64,000 bases of DNA from CAWCTD01 sp963798455 (lineage in GTDB: Bacteria > Acidobacteriota > Terriglobia > Bryobacterales > Bryobacteraceae). The stretch covers positions 4,092,001 to 4,156,000 of the forward strand of contig CAWCTD010000003.1 of NCBI GenBank assembly GCA_963798455.1, in the 5' to 3' direction. Below the pieces are notes generated by a model that saw only the letters and a list, made by a program, of their open reading frames with translations, was not told the DNA's origin and did not search any database. The translations under genes were made by a program, and so were the position numbers. This document shows positions 1 to 9,107 of this stretch, one piece after another (within the stretch, counting starts at the first letter, position 1; each line of letters starts with the position of its first letter).

Positions 1-411
1 TTCCCGCCTCCAGGTTGCCTGCGTGGGACATACGCGAACACACGGCGGATCGTCACAGTGGTTGCAGAACACCGGCAGTGGCGTGTCGCGGAAGGCCGCC
101 AGCGTGTACTCCGCCCCCTCGGGCGGAAATACGTGTTCAAAGGGCTCCTTCCAGATCCACTTGACCTCGTGATCGCGATCTTTGAACTCCGGTACGTTGT
201 GGGTTACATGGCAGGCCTCGATGCACCGGGTGCACCCGGAGTCCTGCAAGCATTTCTTGATGTCGATGACCATCGCCCAGCGCTTTGCCGGGCGGGTTTG
301 CGCCTTGCCGGCCTGCGCCGTTCCGGCTACGGCGCTGATCACTTTCTTGCCCGTCAGCGCCAGCAGGGAGAGCCCCGTCAGTCGTAGAAACGCCTTTCTA
401 TCGATGCGCAT
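1..411 (-). CDS. dsrO: DsrO, periplasmic ferredoxin-like subunit of DsrMKJOP (partial)
   Basis: This is the N-terminal 137 codons of an Fe-S electron-transfer subunit; the rest lies off the left edge. The start MRIDRKAFLRL resembles a Tat signal with an Arg-Lys variant of the twin-Arg pair, followed by a hydrophobic stretch, which fits periplasmic export. Cysteine clusters follow at about residues 59-71 (motif C-x5-C-x2-C-x3-C) and 116-128 (CNHCDDPPCVRVCP). In the family, DsrO passes electrons between the DsrJ cytochrome and the DsrP membrane subunit. Its start overlaps the dsrJ end by 14 bp, showing translational coupling. The call rests on motif order and on the dsrM-K-J-O gene order. Confidence 0.93.
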   Translation of the reverse strand, partial: MRIDRKAFLRLTGLSLLALTGKKVISAVAGTAQAGKAQTRPAKRWAMVIDIKKCLQDSGCTRCIEACHVTHNVPEFKDRDHEVKWIWKEPFEHVFPPEGAEYTLAAFRDTPLPVFCNHCDDPPCVRVCPTQATWRRE

Positions 412-797
412 ACTCTACTCCTTTGCGGGCCAGCTTGGGGTCGATATGGCAATCCCAGCAATACACGTTCACTCCGGCGTAGTTGTGGCAGCGGTCGCAG
501 AACTGGGCCTTGTCGGTGTGGCAACCCAGGCAGGTTCCGGTAAGGCTCATTTTGTAGGTCTTGCCGTTGAAAGCGGTATAAGTCCGGATGTCGTTTCTAA
601 CAACCTGCTCCCGCCAGTCGATCAGCAGTTTCATGTGGGACGTTTTCATGTACTCCGTGGGAGCGACGCAGGACTTCTCCTTGGCGGGCAGCACGGGTTC
701 CGGCCCCTTGGATGTGACCTTGGCGGCGGAATCCCACCAGATAGGGAAGGTGATCAGGACCAGAAAGGCCACCAGGCCGCCCAGGATCAGCGCCTTG

Positions 798-814
<17 letters not shown>
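398..814 (-). CDS. dsrJ: DsrJ, triheme cytochrome c of the DsrMKJOP complex
   Basis: 138 aa. An N-terminal hydrophobic segment (about residues 8-25) acts as an uncleaved anchor or signal. Three CxxCH heme sites sit near the C-terminus: CLGCH, CDRCH and CWDCH. An isolated upstream Cys (in SCVAPTEYM, about residue 49) matches the unusual His/Cys heme ligand known for DsrJ. The protein is periplasmic and exchanges electrons with DsrO and the membrane subunits. The start overlaps dsrK by 17 bp and the end overlaps dsrO by 14 bp, so the three genes are coupled. Length is normal for the family. Confidence 0.95.
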
Positions 815-2417
<1,603 letters not shown>

Positions 2418-2421
2418 CTCT

Positions 2422-3414
2422 CTATTCCTTGTCGAGCGGCAGTCCGGCCGCCACGATCTTGTCTCGGAACTCTTCCTCCCATTCCTGGTACGTGTGGACC
2501 TTGACGGGATAGTCCCAGGGATTGACGTGCCGCTTCATGCGGTTGTTATTCGCCATGTTGCGCGTGGGACTGAGGAAGACACCGGGCATGTGCATGAGCT
2601 TGCTGAAGGGAAAGTAGGCCAGGAGCGCACTCACCAGCATCAGATGCACAAAGAAAAGCGGGCTCACCGTCGGCGGCACCACCGGCGTGAGCGTCACCAG
2701 GCCGATTCCGAATTGCTTGATGGCCACGACGTCCGTCCTGGTGAAGTAGCGCATGAGAATACCTGAGGTCGCCAGCCCGAGCAGCAGGAACAGCGCAAAG
2801 TAGTCGGTGAACAAGGAGATATAGCGGATCTGGGGATTGACCAGCCTCCGGAACAGCAGGTAGGTCAGGGCAGCCAGAAGGATGACTCCCGTCATGTACA
2901 ACACGGGCGTTCCGAACTGGAAAAAACCGTCCACGTCCTCAATCAGAACCACGAAACGCGGGACCGGCTCCATGAAGAACCGCAGATGCCTGAGGAAGAC
3001 GATGAGGAACGACCAGTGAAACGCCAGCGCTCCCAGCCAGAGCCATTTCTCCTCCCCGTAGACGAGCTGCGGGCCCTTCCGGAGCTCCGGCTTGGTGTTG
3101 CGGAACAGGGAACGGAACAGCAGGATCTCCAGGGCCATCCGGCCGATCACCCCAAGCGTCGTGACCGGGCTCTCGAGCTTCGCGCGCTTGATCCACGCCA
3201 GCGACTTCTGCTGCCCGCAGGTCGTGGGGATGCGAAAAGGAACCGGCGTGAGAGTCCAGCGAATGACGCGCCAAGAGAAACCCGCCAGAAAGATGACTAT
3301 AGCCGCGTAGGGGAGGACAGTTCCAAGGATTGGGCGGAGCCCCGCGGCCTGCCCGCCGGCATAGCTGAGCGCGACAATCACCAGCACCACGACGAGGGAA
3401 CTAACGGGTTTCAT
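2422..3414 (-). CDS. dsrM: DsrM, NarI-like membrane cytochrome b subunit
   Basis: 330 aa integral membrane protein with about six hydrophobic segments and a NarI/HdrE-like core. His residues in the helices (LAFHWSF, FLRHLRF, FFVHLML) are candidate heme b ligands. It oxidises menaquinol and feeds electrons to DsrK. The order dsrM-dsrK-dsrJ-dsrO is the canonical one. The start follows the RsbRD-like gene by 12 bp. Length matches known DsrM (about 330-340 aa). Confidence 0.95.
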   Translation of the reverse strand: MKPVSSLVVVLVIVALSYAGGQAAGLRPILGTVLPYAAIVIFLAGFSWRVIRWTLTPVPFRIPTTCGQQKSLAWIKRAKLESPVTTLGVIGRMALEILLFRSLFRNTKPELRKGPQLVYGEEKWLWLGALAFHWSFLIVFLRHLRFFMEPVPRFVVLIEDVDGFFQFGTPVLYMTGVILLAALTYLLFRRLVNPQIRYISLFTDYFALFLLLGLATSGILMRYFTRTDVVAIKQFGIGLVTLTPVVPPTVSPLFFVHLMLVSALLAYFPFSKLMHMPGVFLSPTRNMANNNRMKRHVNPWDYPVKVHTYQEWEEEFRDKIVAAGLPLDKE

Positions 3415-3426
3415 CGGACGCGCCTC

Positions 3427-3927
3427 TCATTGGACCGCACCATCGCGGTCGCGTCTCAATTGCAGGTACAGGCTGCGTTTGAGTTCGCCTGCCTTGATCT
3501 CGTACATCTTCTCGCGGCACCTCATGAACAGGTCGAAGGCGAGTATCGCCAGCTCATCGATCCTCCGCTCCACGTTCCCAAGGATTTCCTTTTCGTCCCG
3601 TAGTTGCTCCTGGGCGACCTCCCTCAGCAGAAACACGAACGACACCGCCTGTCCCGCCGTGAAGTCTTGAACCGCCCGTATCCTGACGATGCCGTCCAAA
3701 GCGGGAGTGATCCTGGCCAGGTCCATCCCGCCAAGGATCTCCTCGGCGAGGATGCACAGCCCCTCCCTTAGCGCGTTCCCCACAGGGTTCCGGAACGGGT
3801 CCTTGTCGAACTGCCACGACCGGGAGGAATTCCCCGGGTATGTCTGAAGGACGCGTTCCAGCCACTGTTGGGCGATCAGGCGCTTCTTCTCCGAGAGACC
3901 TGCCGGCGCCTCACCCTCGGGAGCCAC
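3427..3927 (-). CDS. RsbRD N-terminal-domain-like protein of dsr clusters
   Basis: 166 aa from a GTG at 3927, chosen because it lies just after the dsrC stop with GGGGG 4-8 bases upstream; a longer frame would run back into dsrC. The protein is soluble and mainly helical (LSEKKRLIAQQWLERVLQTYP near the start, ending in a basic tail). It resembles the RsbRD N-terminal domain (PF14361), which recurs next to dsrMKJOP in sulfate reducers. RsbR-type domains relate to stressosome signalling, but no function is established here. Its place between dsrC and dsrM suggests a role in complex assembly or regulation; this is inference. Confidence 0.75.
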   Translation of the reverse strand: MAPEGEAPAGLSEKKRLIAQQWLERVLQTYPGNSSRSWQFDKDPFRNPVGNALREGLCILAEEILGGMDLARITPALDGIVRIRAVQDFTAGQAVSFVFLLREVAQEQLRDEKEILGNVERRIDELAILAFDLFMRCREKMYEIKAGELKRSLYLQLRRDRDGAVQ

Positions 3928-3935
3928 AACGCCCC

Positions 3936-4253
3936 CTATACGCAGCCGGTCGGCTTCGGCAGGCCCGCCAGCTTGCAGGCGCCTTTCGCGGGGCCGGACG
4001 GGAACAGTTCGTAAATCTGATTCAGCTTGAATCCGGTTTCCTTGCACAGCTTCCGGATCATCGGCGCGATTCCATACTGCAGATAGTAGTTCCTGAGATA
4101 GTGGATGATCTTCCAGTGGTCCGGAGTCAGCTCGGCGACTCCTTCGGTGCTCGCGAAATCACCGGCGACAGCTTCACTCCAGATCTCGGGATTCTCCAGG
4201 AAACCATCTTCGTCTACGTCGTAGTGTCTTCCCTGGACGTCAAAAGTAGGCAT
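3936..4253 (-). CDS. dsrC: DsrC, sulfur-carrier substrate of DsrAB and DsrK
   Basis: 105 aa. The C-terminal arm ends GACKLAGLPKPTGCV, with the penultimate Cys and a second Cys ten residues earlier. These are the two redox-active cysteines of true DsrC, which form the trisulfide product of sulfite reduction. Other TusE/DsrC-like proteins lack one of them. The start MPTFDVQGRHYDVDEDGF is typical, and revcomp AGGTATAAGCT precedes the ATG. It lies 22 bp after dsrL and is followed at once by the RsbRD-like gene. Confidence 0.97.
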   Translation of the reverse strand: MPTFDVQGRHYDVDEDGFLENPEIWSEAVAGDFASTEGVAELTPDHWKIIHYLRNYYLQYGIAPMIRKLCKETGFKLNQIYELFPSGPAKGACKLAGLPKPTGCV

Positions 4254-4275
4254 AGCTTATACCTCCAGAATTGCT

Positions 4276-5937
4276 TCAAACCATCTCTATGTAGCCGCAC
4301 GGGCACGCGTCCGCGCACTTCTTACACCCGTTGCACACTTCCAGCTTGACCTTGTAGTGCTCGCCTTTGGGCAGCCGTACGAAGCAGCTATTGGTGCAGT
4401 ACATCCAGCACGTCTCGCAGTCCATGCACATCCCGCACGACATGCAGCGCTTGGCCTCTTCGATGGCTTCCTCCGGCGAGAGCCCGGACTCGATCTCCGT
4501 GGCCAGATCTCGCTGATCCAGCGAGGTGTGCCTGCGCTCGTGCCGCTCGGCCGGCTTGTACCAATCCAGCTTCATCTTGTCCGAGGTGATGCAAGGCAAT
4601 GGCGGCGGCGTTTGCAGTGCCCGACCGCGGAAGCGCGCGTCGATCGCGTCGGCCGCAAATCGGCCCTGGGCAATCGCGATGGTCACCAAGCCGAGCTCCA
4701 CATCGTCGCCGCCCGCGTACATACCCTCGATGCCGGTGGTGCCCCAGGTGTCCGTCTTGATCCAGTCCTTCCCTTCACGCAGGCCGTCGAAACCCGCGAA
4801 ATCAGGCTCCTGGCTGATGGCCGCGATGATGGCGGTTGCTGGGACATCGAATTCCGATCCCGGCTTGGGCACCGGACGGGGCCGCCCGGACTTGTCCGGC
4901 TCGCCCAACTCCATCCGGATGCAGCGGGCGCCGACCGCCGTACCGTTGTTGCGCAGAATTTCCACGGGCGCGGCCAGGAATTCGATCTTGACGCCCTCTT
5001 CCAGAGCGCCTTCGATCTCCGGCTTGATGGCCGGCATCTCGGCCCGCGTGCGGCGGTACAGGATGGTCACGTCCGCCCCGAGCCGCTTGCTCACGCGAGC
5101 AGCATCAATGGCCGTGTCGCCGCCGCCGATTACTATGACCTTGTTCCCGATCTGGACCGTCTCCCCGGAGTTGGCTTTGTTCAGGAACTCGGTCCCCGTG
5201 AATACGTTCGAGGCGTCATCGCCGGAAACGCGCAACTTCAGACCCTTGTGCGCGCCGATGCCGACGAAGATCGCCTGGTACTCGGATCGCAGTTGTTCGA
5301 GCGAGGCGTCCTTCCCGACGATGAAGCCGCACTTCAGTTCCACGCCCAGATCGAGGATCCGCTGGATCTCCCCGTCGAGTACGCCCCGCGGAAGCCGGTA
5401 CTCGGGAATGCCGTAGCGCAGCATCCCTCCGGCCTGGCCGAACGCCTCGAACACAGTCACCGAATAGCCGCGCCGCGCCAGTTGGTAGGCGCAGGAAAGC
5501 CCCGCCGGCCCGGCGCCGACCACGGCGACCTTCTCGGGAAAGCGCTCTTCGGTCAGCTTGGAGAGCGCCAGCTTGTTCTGGATGCCGAAGTCCCCGATAG
5601 AGCGCTCTACGGCGTTGACGGAGACGGACCCGTCCTTTGCCTGGCGATTGCAAGCGTCTTCGCAGGGGTGCGGGCAGACACGGCCGCACGTCGCAGGAAA
5701 CGGGTTGCGTTCTGTGATCATGCGCCAGGCGGCTTCGTAGGCCTGATCGTTCGTTCTCCCGTAGGCCTCAGCCTGTGCGAGAGTGACCATCACGCCGCGG
5801 ATGTCAGTGCCGCTCGGACATCCACCGGAGCACGGCGGCGCCTTGGCAACATACCTCGGACGCAACGGGCTGATGTCGCCGCCCGCCCCAGACGTCGCCT
5901 TGATGATTGGTTTCTTGACTTCCTTAAAAAGACCCAT
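4276..5937 (-). CDS. dsrL: DsrL-like NAD(P)H:acceptor iron-sulfur flavoprotein
   Basis: 553 aa, GltD/NfnL-like. An N-terminal Cys-rich Fe-S domain (CSGGCPSGTDIRG, then CGRVCPHPCEDAC) spans about residues 36-95. An FAD-binding motif VAVVGAGPAGLSC lies near 139 and an NAD(P) motif VIVIGGGDTAIDAARV near 270. A C-terminal ferredoxin segment holds many cysteines (CMSCGMCMDCETC and CNGCKKCADACPC). In Allochromatium, DsrL couples NADH to DsrAB. The family length I recall for the oxidative DsrL-1 is about 650 aa, so this shorter form fits the DsrL-2 type reported outside classical sulfur oxidisers. That subtype is inference. Confidence 0.85.
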   Translation of the reverse strand: MGLFKEVKKPIIKATSGAGGDISPLRPRYVAKAPPCSGGCPSGTDIRGVMVTLAQAEAYGRTNDQAYEAAWRMITERNPFPATCGRVCPHPCEDACNRQAKDGSVSVNAVERSIGDFGIQNKLALSKLTEERFPEKVAVVGAGPAGLSCAYQLARRGYSVTVFEAFGQAGGMLRYGIPEYRLPRGVLDGEIQRILDLGVELKCGFIVGKDASLEQLRSEYQAIFVGIGAHKGLKLRVSGDDASNVFTGTEFLNKANSGETVQIGNKVIVIGGGDTAIDAARVSKRLGADVTILYRRTRAEMPAIKPEIEGALEEGVKIEFLAAPVEILRNNGTAVGARCIRMELGEPDKSGRPRPVPKPGSEFDVPATAIIAAISQEPDFAGFDGLREGKDWIKTDTWGTTGIEGMYAGGDDVELGLVTIAIAQGRFAADAIDARFRGRALQTPPPLPCITSDKMKLDWYKPAERHERRHTSLDQRDLATEIESGLSPEEAIEEAKRCMSCGMCMDCETCWMYCTNSCFVRLPKGEHYKVKLEVCNGCKKCADACPCGYIEMV

Positions 5938-5962
5938 AGTTGCGTTGTCTACCGTACGAAAA

Positions 5963-6406
5963 TCATGCGTAAGGGTGGATCCCCCGCTTGAGATCCTCCA
6001 GGTTGCCCATCAAGCGGTCGTGTTTCTTTTCGTCCTCGATGAGATAGTCCAGGAGCTGCCGCTGGATGACGAGCGGACAATTCGCCTTCGACTCCTCGGC
6101 GAGACGGATGGCCTCCTTTTCGGCCGCGTCGTGTTTCTCGATCATGTCCCAGATCTCGGCCAGCTCTTCGGGCTGGAGGCTGAAGGCCTCCTTTTCCAGG
6201 CTGTCCAGAATCACCTGCTGCACCTTCTTGTGCATGACGGAGTCCTGCTGGATAATCTCCATAACCAGCCGGATGAGCGGGTTCTTAGTCTTGGCGAGTA
6301 CGCTCGTGGTGAGAGCCACGCTGCCGTCCTCGATTCCCTGCCACTTCCTGAGCAGCACAACCAGAGTCTGCAAGGCTTTCTTCTTCGTCGTCTTGTCGTC
6401 TTTCAT
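5963..6406 (-). CDS. Small ferritin/hemerythrin-like helical protein
   Basis: 147 aa from the ATG at 6406, chosen for GAGGAG 10 bases upstream; a longer frame has no support. The protein is strongly helical with paired Glu/Asp-His motifs: EIIQQDSVMH, MIEKHDAAEKEA and LIEDEKKHDRLM. This is the pattern of a four-helix bundle that could bind a di-iron site, but no domain is firmly assigned. It lies between dsrD and dsrL in the sulfur operon. A role in iron or redox handling for siroheme/Fe-S enzymes is plausible but unproven. Confidence 0.6.
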   Translation of the reverse strand: MKDDKTTKKKALQTLVVLLRKWQGIEDGSVALTTSVLAKTKNPLIRLVMEIIQQDSVMHKKVQQVILDSLEKEAFSLQPEELAEIWDMIEKHDAAEKEAIRLAEESKANCPLVIQRQLLDYLIEDEKKHDRLMGNLEDLKRGIHPYA

Positions 6407-6437
6407 GTCAGTACTCTCCTCAAGCAACGGCAGACCG

Positions 6438-6461
6438 AGGAGCCGGGCATGCCCGGCTCCT
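6438..6461. repeat. Perfect 24-bp palindrome between dsrD and the ferritin-like gene
   Basis: The two 12-base arms are exact reverse complements (left arm AGGAGCCGGGCA). The element covers the last bases of dsrD including its stop codon. It would form a very stable GC-rich stem in the mRNA. No T-run follows on the minus strand, so it looks more like a mobile palindromic unit or an mRNA-stability/attenuation element than a Rho-independent terminator. Confidence 0.75.
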
Positions 6462-6708
6462 ACTCGGGCGCGGCCCCCTCCTTGTGCGGCAGCGTGATGA
6501 AGCTGCCGCCGAAATAGCTGTAGACGCATCGGCCGGAGTCGATGAGCTGGCGGATGGCCTGCTTGCAGTCATCCTTGGTGCAATTCTCCGCGCCGAACTT
6601 CTCGATCATGGCCTTGGTCAGGTCGCCCGCTTTCAGGTTCTTCTTCCCCAAGTACTCGGCGACCAGCTTGTACATTTCTTCGGCCACAGCCTCAATGTTT
6701 ACCGGCAT
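6460..6708 (-). CDS. dsrD: DsrD, allosteric activator of DsrAB
   Basis: 82 aa from ATG 6708, preceded by AGGGGGAG at a good distance. It is a small winged-helix protein: helices MPVNIEAVAEEMYKLVAEYL and CTKDDCKQAIRQLIDSG, then the wing SYFGGSFITLPHKEG. Length and layout match DsrD (about 78 aa in Desulfovibrio). DsrD is found with reductive-type DsrAB and stimulates sulfite reduction. It follows dsrB by 8 bp. Its presence argues that the pathway runs in the reductive direction. Confidence 0.85.
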   Translation of the reverse strand: MPVNIEAVAEEMYKLVAEYLGKKNLKAGDLTKAMIEKFGAENCTKDDCKQAIRQLIDSGRCVYSYFGGSFITLPHKEGAAPE

Positions 6709-6716
6709 GACTCCCC

Positions 6717-7799
6717 CTAGAATCTCAGATGCGTGGACCGCGAGTAGGTCAAGCCCGCATGCTTGAAGTCGTCGATGTGATAGCGGGTGAACGGAATTCC
6801 GGTCAGCTCGAAGAATTTCGGCCAGCCAATCCTCTCGATCCACTCGCCCATGCGCTCGAACTTCCTCGCGTTCTGGGCATACACGTCCACAATGTTGACC
6901 ACCGCATCCACCACTTCGGGCCAGCGCGGCGGATTGTTCGGAATAAACGGGATGGCGAGTTTCGAGAACTTCGGAGCGCTGCGGGCGTTGCTGACCTTCC
7001 CGCCAACCCAGATGGAAATGCCGTCGTTTTCCGGATCATTCAGTGGCATGGCAGGGCAGACCGTGTAGCAGTTGCCGCAGAACATGCACTGTTCTTCCAC
7101 CACGTCCACCGACTGTTTCCCGTCCACCGTGGACGGCCGAATGGCTCCCGTGGGGCAGGAGGCAATCAGGGTCGGGACCTCGCACATCTTATTCAGCGCG
7201 TCCCGCATGATCTTGGGAGGCTTGCGGTGAATGCCCAGGATGGCGATATCCGAGCAGTGCACCGCGCCGCACATGTTCAGGCAGCACGCCAAGGCGATCC
7301 GCAGCTTGGCCGGCAGATTCTCGTGCGTGAAGCGGTCGCAAACCGCGTCCATGACACTCTTGACGATGCCGGAAGCGTCGGTGGCGGAAGAGTGGCAGTG
7401 CACCCAGCCTTGCGTATGGACGATGTTGCTGATGGCGTTGTTGGTGCCGCCCACGGGGAAGCCAGCGGCCTGAAGCTCCTCTTTCAGAGGCTCGATATTC
7501 TCCTTCTTGTCGAGCAGGAACTCCACGTTGTTGCGGCTGGTGAATCTCAGGTAGCCGCCGCAGTACTTGTCCGCCAAATCCGCGAAGGAGCGGATGGTCT
7601 GCACGCTCAACAGGCGCGGCGAACCAGCCCGCACCGTGAAGATTCGGTCGCCCGACTCGGAGACATGACACAGCACTCCCGGGGCAATCGTCTCGTGGTA
7701 CTTCCACTGCCCGTAGTTCTGCTTGATCAGGGGATGCAGGAACTTCTCATAGTGCGGCGGGCCGATGTCGGTGATTCTCTTTACTGGTTGGGTAGCCAT
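6717..7799 (-). CDS. dsrB: DsrB, dissimilatory sulfite reductase beta subunit
   Basis: 360 aa from ATG 7799 with GAGGAG upstream. The siroheme/[4Fe-4S] cysteine set is partly visible in ALACCLNMCGAVHCSD (CCxxxCG type), followed by a ferredoxin domain with CMFCGNCYTVCPAMP. It forms the alpha2beta2 enzyme with DsrA, reducing sulfite with DsrC as the sulfur acceptor. It sits 28 bp downstream of dsrA and directly upstream of dsrD. Length is normal. Confidence 0.97.
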   Translation of the reverse strand: MATQPVKRITDIGPPHYEKFLHPLIKQNYGQWKYHETIAPGVLCHVSESGDRIFTVRAGSPRLLSVQTIRSFADLADKYCGGYLRFTSRNNVEFLLDKKENIEPLKEELQAAGFPVGGTNNAISNIVHTQGWVHCHSSATDASGIVKSVMDAVCDRFTHENLPAKLRIALACCLNMCGAVHCSDIAILGIHRKPPKIMRDALNKMCEVPTLIASCPTGAIRPSTVDGKQSVDVVEEQCMFCGNCYTVCPAMPLNDPENDGISIWVGGKVSNARSAPKFSKLAIPFIPNNPPRWPEVVDAVVNIVDVYAQNARKFERMGEWIERIGWPKFFELTGIPFTRYHIDDFKHAGLTYSRSTHLRF

Positions 7800-7827
7800 C
7801 TTCTCATCTCCTCGATTCCATTTGCAC

Positions 7828-9015
7828 TCACTTGTCCCCATCCTTCTGGAAGAAGATGTAGGGGTTGTCCCTGGGGGCCGAAATCATCTCGGGCGCCGGA
7901 TCCAGTCCGATGGCGTCCAGAAAATTCGCCATCCCGACGCGCTGAATCAACTCGCCGACTCTTTCGCGGTTCTTGCCGTACTCGTCCCAGAATTCCCAGA
8001 CACGCCGGACGAGTTCCTTGATGGTCTCCTCCAGTTCCTCCGCCGGGACGAAAGGCACCAGCACCGAGGAGAGCAGGGCCCCTTGCACGATAGGCGCCTT
8101 GGAGCCTATCAGGAGGGTGGCGCCCTTCTCCTTGCCCGGCCGCAGGGCCTTGGGCATCACGTTGATGCAGTGCATGCAACGCACGCACTCACGGTTGTTG
8201 ATCGCGAGTTTCCGCCCGTCCCAGTCCATGCACTTGCTGGGGCAGCGATCGCACACATCCTTCTGGATGTTCAAACCCTGAGCGGCGTACTCCGCAACCG
8301 CGGCGTCATCCTGCTGGATGTCATCTTTCCAGGTGCCGATCACGGAAAGATCAGCGCGCGCGATGGAAGCCACGCAGTCGTTCGGGCAGCCGGCGCACTT
8401 GATCTTGAACTTATACGGGAACGGCGGACGGTGAAGCTCGTCCTGGTAGTTCATGGTCAGGTTGTAGCAGAGTCCCATGGTGTCATAGGAGGCCCATTCG
8501 CACCGGGCCTGTCCCACGCAGCATGAGGGAGTACGCATGCAGGAACCCGACCCGCCCAAATCGAAACCAGCTTCGGTGAGTTCCTTGAATGTCGGCTCCA
8601 GTTCGTCGGTCTTGGTGCCGAGGAAGATGATGTCGCCCGTGGAGCCGTGCATGTTGGTGAGGCCCGAGCCGTGCCGCTCCCATATGTCGCACAACGTCCG
8701 CAGCGCCTCGCTGGTGTAGAACCAGCCCGACGGCTGGTTCACACGCAAGGTGTGGAAATGCGCCACGTTCGGGAACTTCTCAGGCAAGTCGCTGTACCGG
8801 CCGATCACGCCGCCGCCGTAGCCCAGCACTCCCACGATGCCGCCGTGCTTCCAGTGCCCCCTCTTCTCCTCGTAGGACAATTCGAGCTGGCCCAGAAGAT
8901 CGTCGCACACCGGGCTGCTCTCACGAGCCTTCTTGATTTCCTTGACGAAACTGGGCCAGGGTCCTTGCTCCAGCTGATCCAGCAATTTCGTTTTCGGCTT
9001 CCCGTCTTCAGCCAT
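7828..9015 (-). CDS. dsrA: DsrA, dissimilatory sulfite reductase alpha subunit
   Basis: 395 aa. The siroheme-[4Fe-4S] ligand cysteines are visible in the segments CMRTPSCCVGQARCEW and KCAGCPNDCVASIARAD. An inserted ferredoxin domain carries CDRCPSKCMDW and CVRCMHCINVMPKAL. The ATG at 9015 is preceded by AAAGGAGAAC. In the operon it follows qmoC with a 92-bp gap that holds palindromes, the largest spacing in this stretch, so it may have its own control point. The reductive direction is supported by the neighbouring dsrD and qmoABC; phylogeny would settle it. Confidence 0.97.
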   Translation of the reverse strand: MAEDGKPKTKLLDQLEQGPWPSFVKEIKKARESSPVCDDLLGQLELSYEEKRGHWKHGGIVGVLGYGGGVIGRYSDLPEKFPNVAHFHTLRVNQPSGWFYTSEALRTLCDIWERHGSGLTNMHGSTGDIIFLGTKTDELEPTFKELTEAGFDLGGSGSCMRTPSCCVGQARCEWASYDTMGLCYNLTMNYQDELHRPPFPYKFKIKCAGCPNDCVASIARADLSVIGTWKDDIQQDDAAVAEYAAQGLNIQKDVCDRCPSKCMDWDGRKLAINNRECVRCMHCINVMPKALRPGKEKGATLLIGSKAPIVQGALLSSVLVPFVPAEELEETIKELVRRVWEFWDEYGKNRERVGELIQRVGMANFLDAIGLDPAPEMISAPRDNPYIFFQKDGDK

Positions 9016-9074
9016 ATGAAGTTCTCCTTTAAGTCCTCAACTGCGAACCGTCATTCGGAGCAGATGTGCTGCTC

Positions 9075-9098
9075 CCCCGGGGGCGCCGGACCGGCGCC
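9075..9098. repeat. GC-rich palindromes in the qmoC-dsrA spacer
   Basis: A 10-bp palindrome CCCCCGGGGG (9075-9084) abuts a larger inverted repeat whose arms GGCGCCGG (82-89) and CCGGCGCC (91-98) flank one base. In RNA the likely stem is GGCGCC/GGCGCC with a 5-base loop. There is no T-run, so a simple terminator is unlikely. Processing, or differential stability of the qmo and dsr parts of a long transcript, is possible. Confidence 0.55.
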
Positions 9099-9107
9099 GC
9101 AGGTCTT

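Noticed and set aside
4276..5937. Glutamate synthase small subunit (GltD) instead of DsrL
   Set aside because: The C-terminal Cys-rich ferredoxin part and the location between dsrC and dsrD fit DsrL better, though NfnB-like relatives cannot be fully excluded.
4357..5991. Long plus-strand open frame opposite dsrL, and similar long frames opposite dsrK, qmoB and aprA
   Set aside because: High-GC antisense shadows: no start signals, Arg/Ala/Gly/Pro-rich translations and no domains, while the minus-strand genes are certain.
6438..6461. Rho-independent terminator after dsrD
   Set aside because: The stem is perfect but no T-run follows on the minus strand, and the operon continues with a good ribosome-binding site.
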